This document shows, one piece after another, positions 63,562-64,000 of a stretch of 64,000 nt of DNA (position 1 is its first letter; the number at the start of each line of letters is the position of its first letter). A program made the position numbers and the translations under genes. Source of the stretch: Phormidium tanganyikae FI6-MK23 (GTDB lineage Bacteria; Cyanobacteriota; Cyanobacteriia; Leptolyngbyales; Leptolyngbyaceae); NCBI GenBank assembly GCA_019359175.1, contig JAHHHU010000023.1, positions 1 to 64,000 of the forward strand, written 5' to 3'. The notes under the pieces were generated by a model that worked only from the letters and a program-made list of their open reading frames with translations, made no database searches and was not told the origin of the DNA.

Positions 63562-64000
63562 GTGACTGAGCAAACCGCCGCAACAATCCATTTGCAACGC
63601 AAGCTTCTCCCTATGGACGGCAAGGTAGAATCCGTGAAGCAGGGACGATCTGTTGTGGTGACGATCGGGATCAACAACTATGACAACTGGCAACAACTGA
63701 GGAATGCGGTTCAGGATGCCCTTGGCTTTCAGCAGGCTCTGGTTGAGAAACTCGGATTTCTAGCACCGATTCCTCTGCTCATCGACAGTGCGGCAACCAG
63801 AGATGCGATCGAATCCCTGGTTAAGGATCGGTTATGGGATGTTCTGGAAGAAGATGACAGCCTAGTTCTGTTTTTTGCAGGTCATGGACATACCCGCGTT
63901 GAAGAACATTCAGAAACCGGATTCATTGTTCCGGTCGATGCCCGCAGACCTGACACCAAGGAATATTGGAGTGACTACATTCGTCTCAGTCACTGGCTAG
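63562..64000 (+). CDS. Caspase-like (C14) protein, N-terminal part, runs off the window
   Basis: From GTG 63562 the frame is open to the window end (146 codons). It carries VVVTIGINNYDNWQQLRNAV, LVEKLGFLAPIPLLIDSAAT and the catalytic His in LVLFFAGHGHTRVEE, followed by GFIVPVDARRPDTKEYW. The Cys part lies beyond the window. It starts 200 bases after the caspase/STAND/WD40 gene on the same strand; that gap (63363-63561) shows no gene. Start alternatives include ATG at 63613. Confidence 0.85.
   Translation, partial: MTEQTAATIHLQRKLLPMDGKVESVKQGRSVVVTIGINNYDNWQQLRNAVQDALGFQQALVEKLGFLAPIPLLIDSAATRDAIESLVKDRLWDVLEEDDSLVLFFAGHGHTRVEEHSETGFIVPVDARRPDTKEYWSDYIRLSHWL

Overview
The window is cyanobacterial. 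The palindrome GCGATCGC (HIP1) and its half CGATCG recur throughout, and several genes belong to cyanobacteria-typical families: orthocaspases, AAA-like/WD40 STAND proteins, FHA/kinase proteins, a Mo-nitrogenase C-terminal-like protein and FG-GAP/RTX surface proteins. A filamentous Leptolyngbya-like host is a guess. Apart from dinB there are no core genes. The segment reads as an accessory or defence island, or a large plasmid, with at least four insertion-sequence families and many broken genes.

Layout. 1-2.3 kb: small plasmid-like genes, 10-bp phased repeats, three long hairpins and the 3' half of a tRNA-Phe gene, which looks like an integration scar. 2.3-10 kb: a NACHT protein truncated by a palindromic IS630 remnant, a MazEF-type toxin-antitoxin pair, and a TIR/NB-ARC/TPR protein. 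10-15.2 kb: an integrative-element replication module (excisionase-like protein and DUF3854/D5-type primase-helicase) preceded by an IS6-derived miniature element. 15.2-20 kb: a HTH-STAND gene cut by an IS6 remnant, a Mo-nitrogenase-C-like gene, dinB, and relics. 20-27.5 kb: an FG-GAP/RTX gene with an in-frame stop, an AAA/WD40 protein, two secreted proteins and a HTH-AAA protein. 28.3-35 kb: a NERD nuclease/SF1 helicase, then an IS5-type element, an IS982 remnant, an hsdS relic, a broken DUF2806 gene, a tyrosine-recombinase relic and a second IS6 type.

35.2-45.3 kb is an intact-looking signalling block: FHA-WD40, a membrane Ser/Thr kinase, an FHA/coiled-coil/2-TM protein, four tandem coiled-coil paralogues on the opposite strand, and a membrane coiled-coil protein. 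45.3-64 kb is a cell-death block. It holds a CHAT protease with TPRs (3' end cut by a full IS630 element), a convergent bacterial gasdermin (bGSDM) candidate, a broken lysozyme, a C39-like peptidase, an orthocaspase, a CHAT-NACHT locus split by an IS110 element, an LCAT-like lipase, a caspase/nSTAND/WD40 protein, and the start of a third caspase gene.

The strongest biological reading is a protease-activated pore-forming (gasdermin) abortive-infection locus embedded among several STAND/caspase immune genes, next to an uncharacterised FHA/kinase/coiled-coil module. IS insertions and single-base lesions have broken many neighbours, so part of the repertoire is decaying. All family names come from reading motifs and recalled family consensus; no database search was run.
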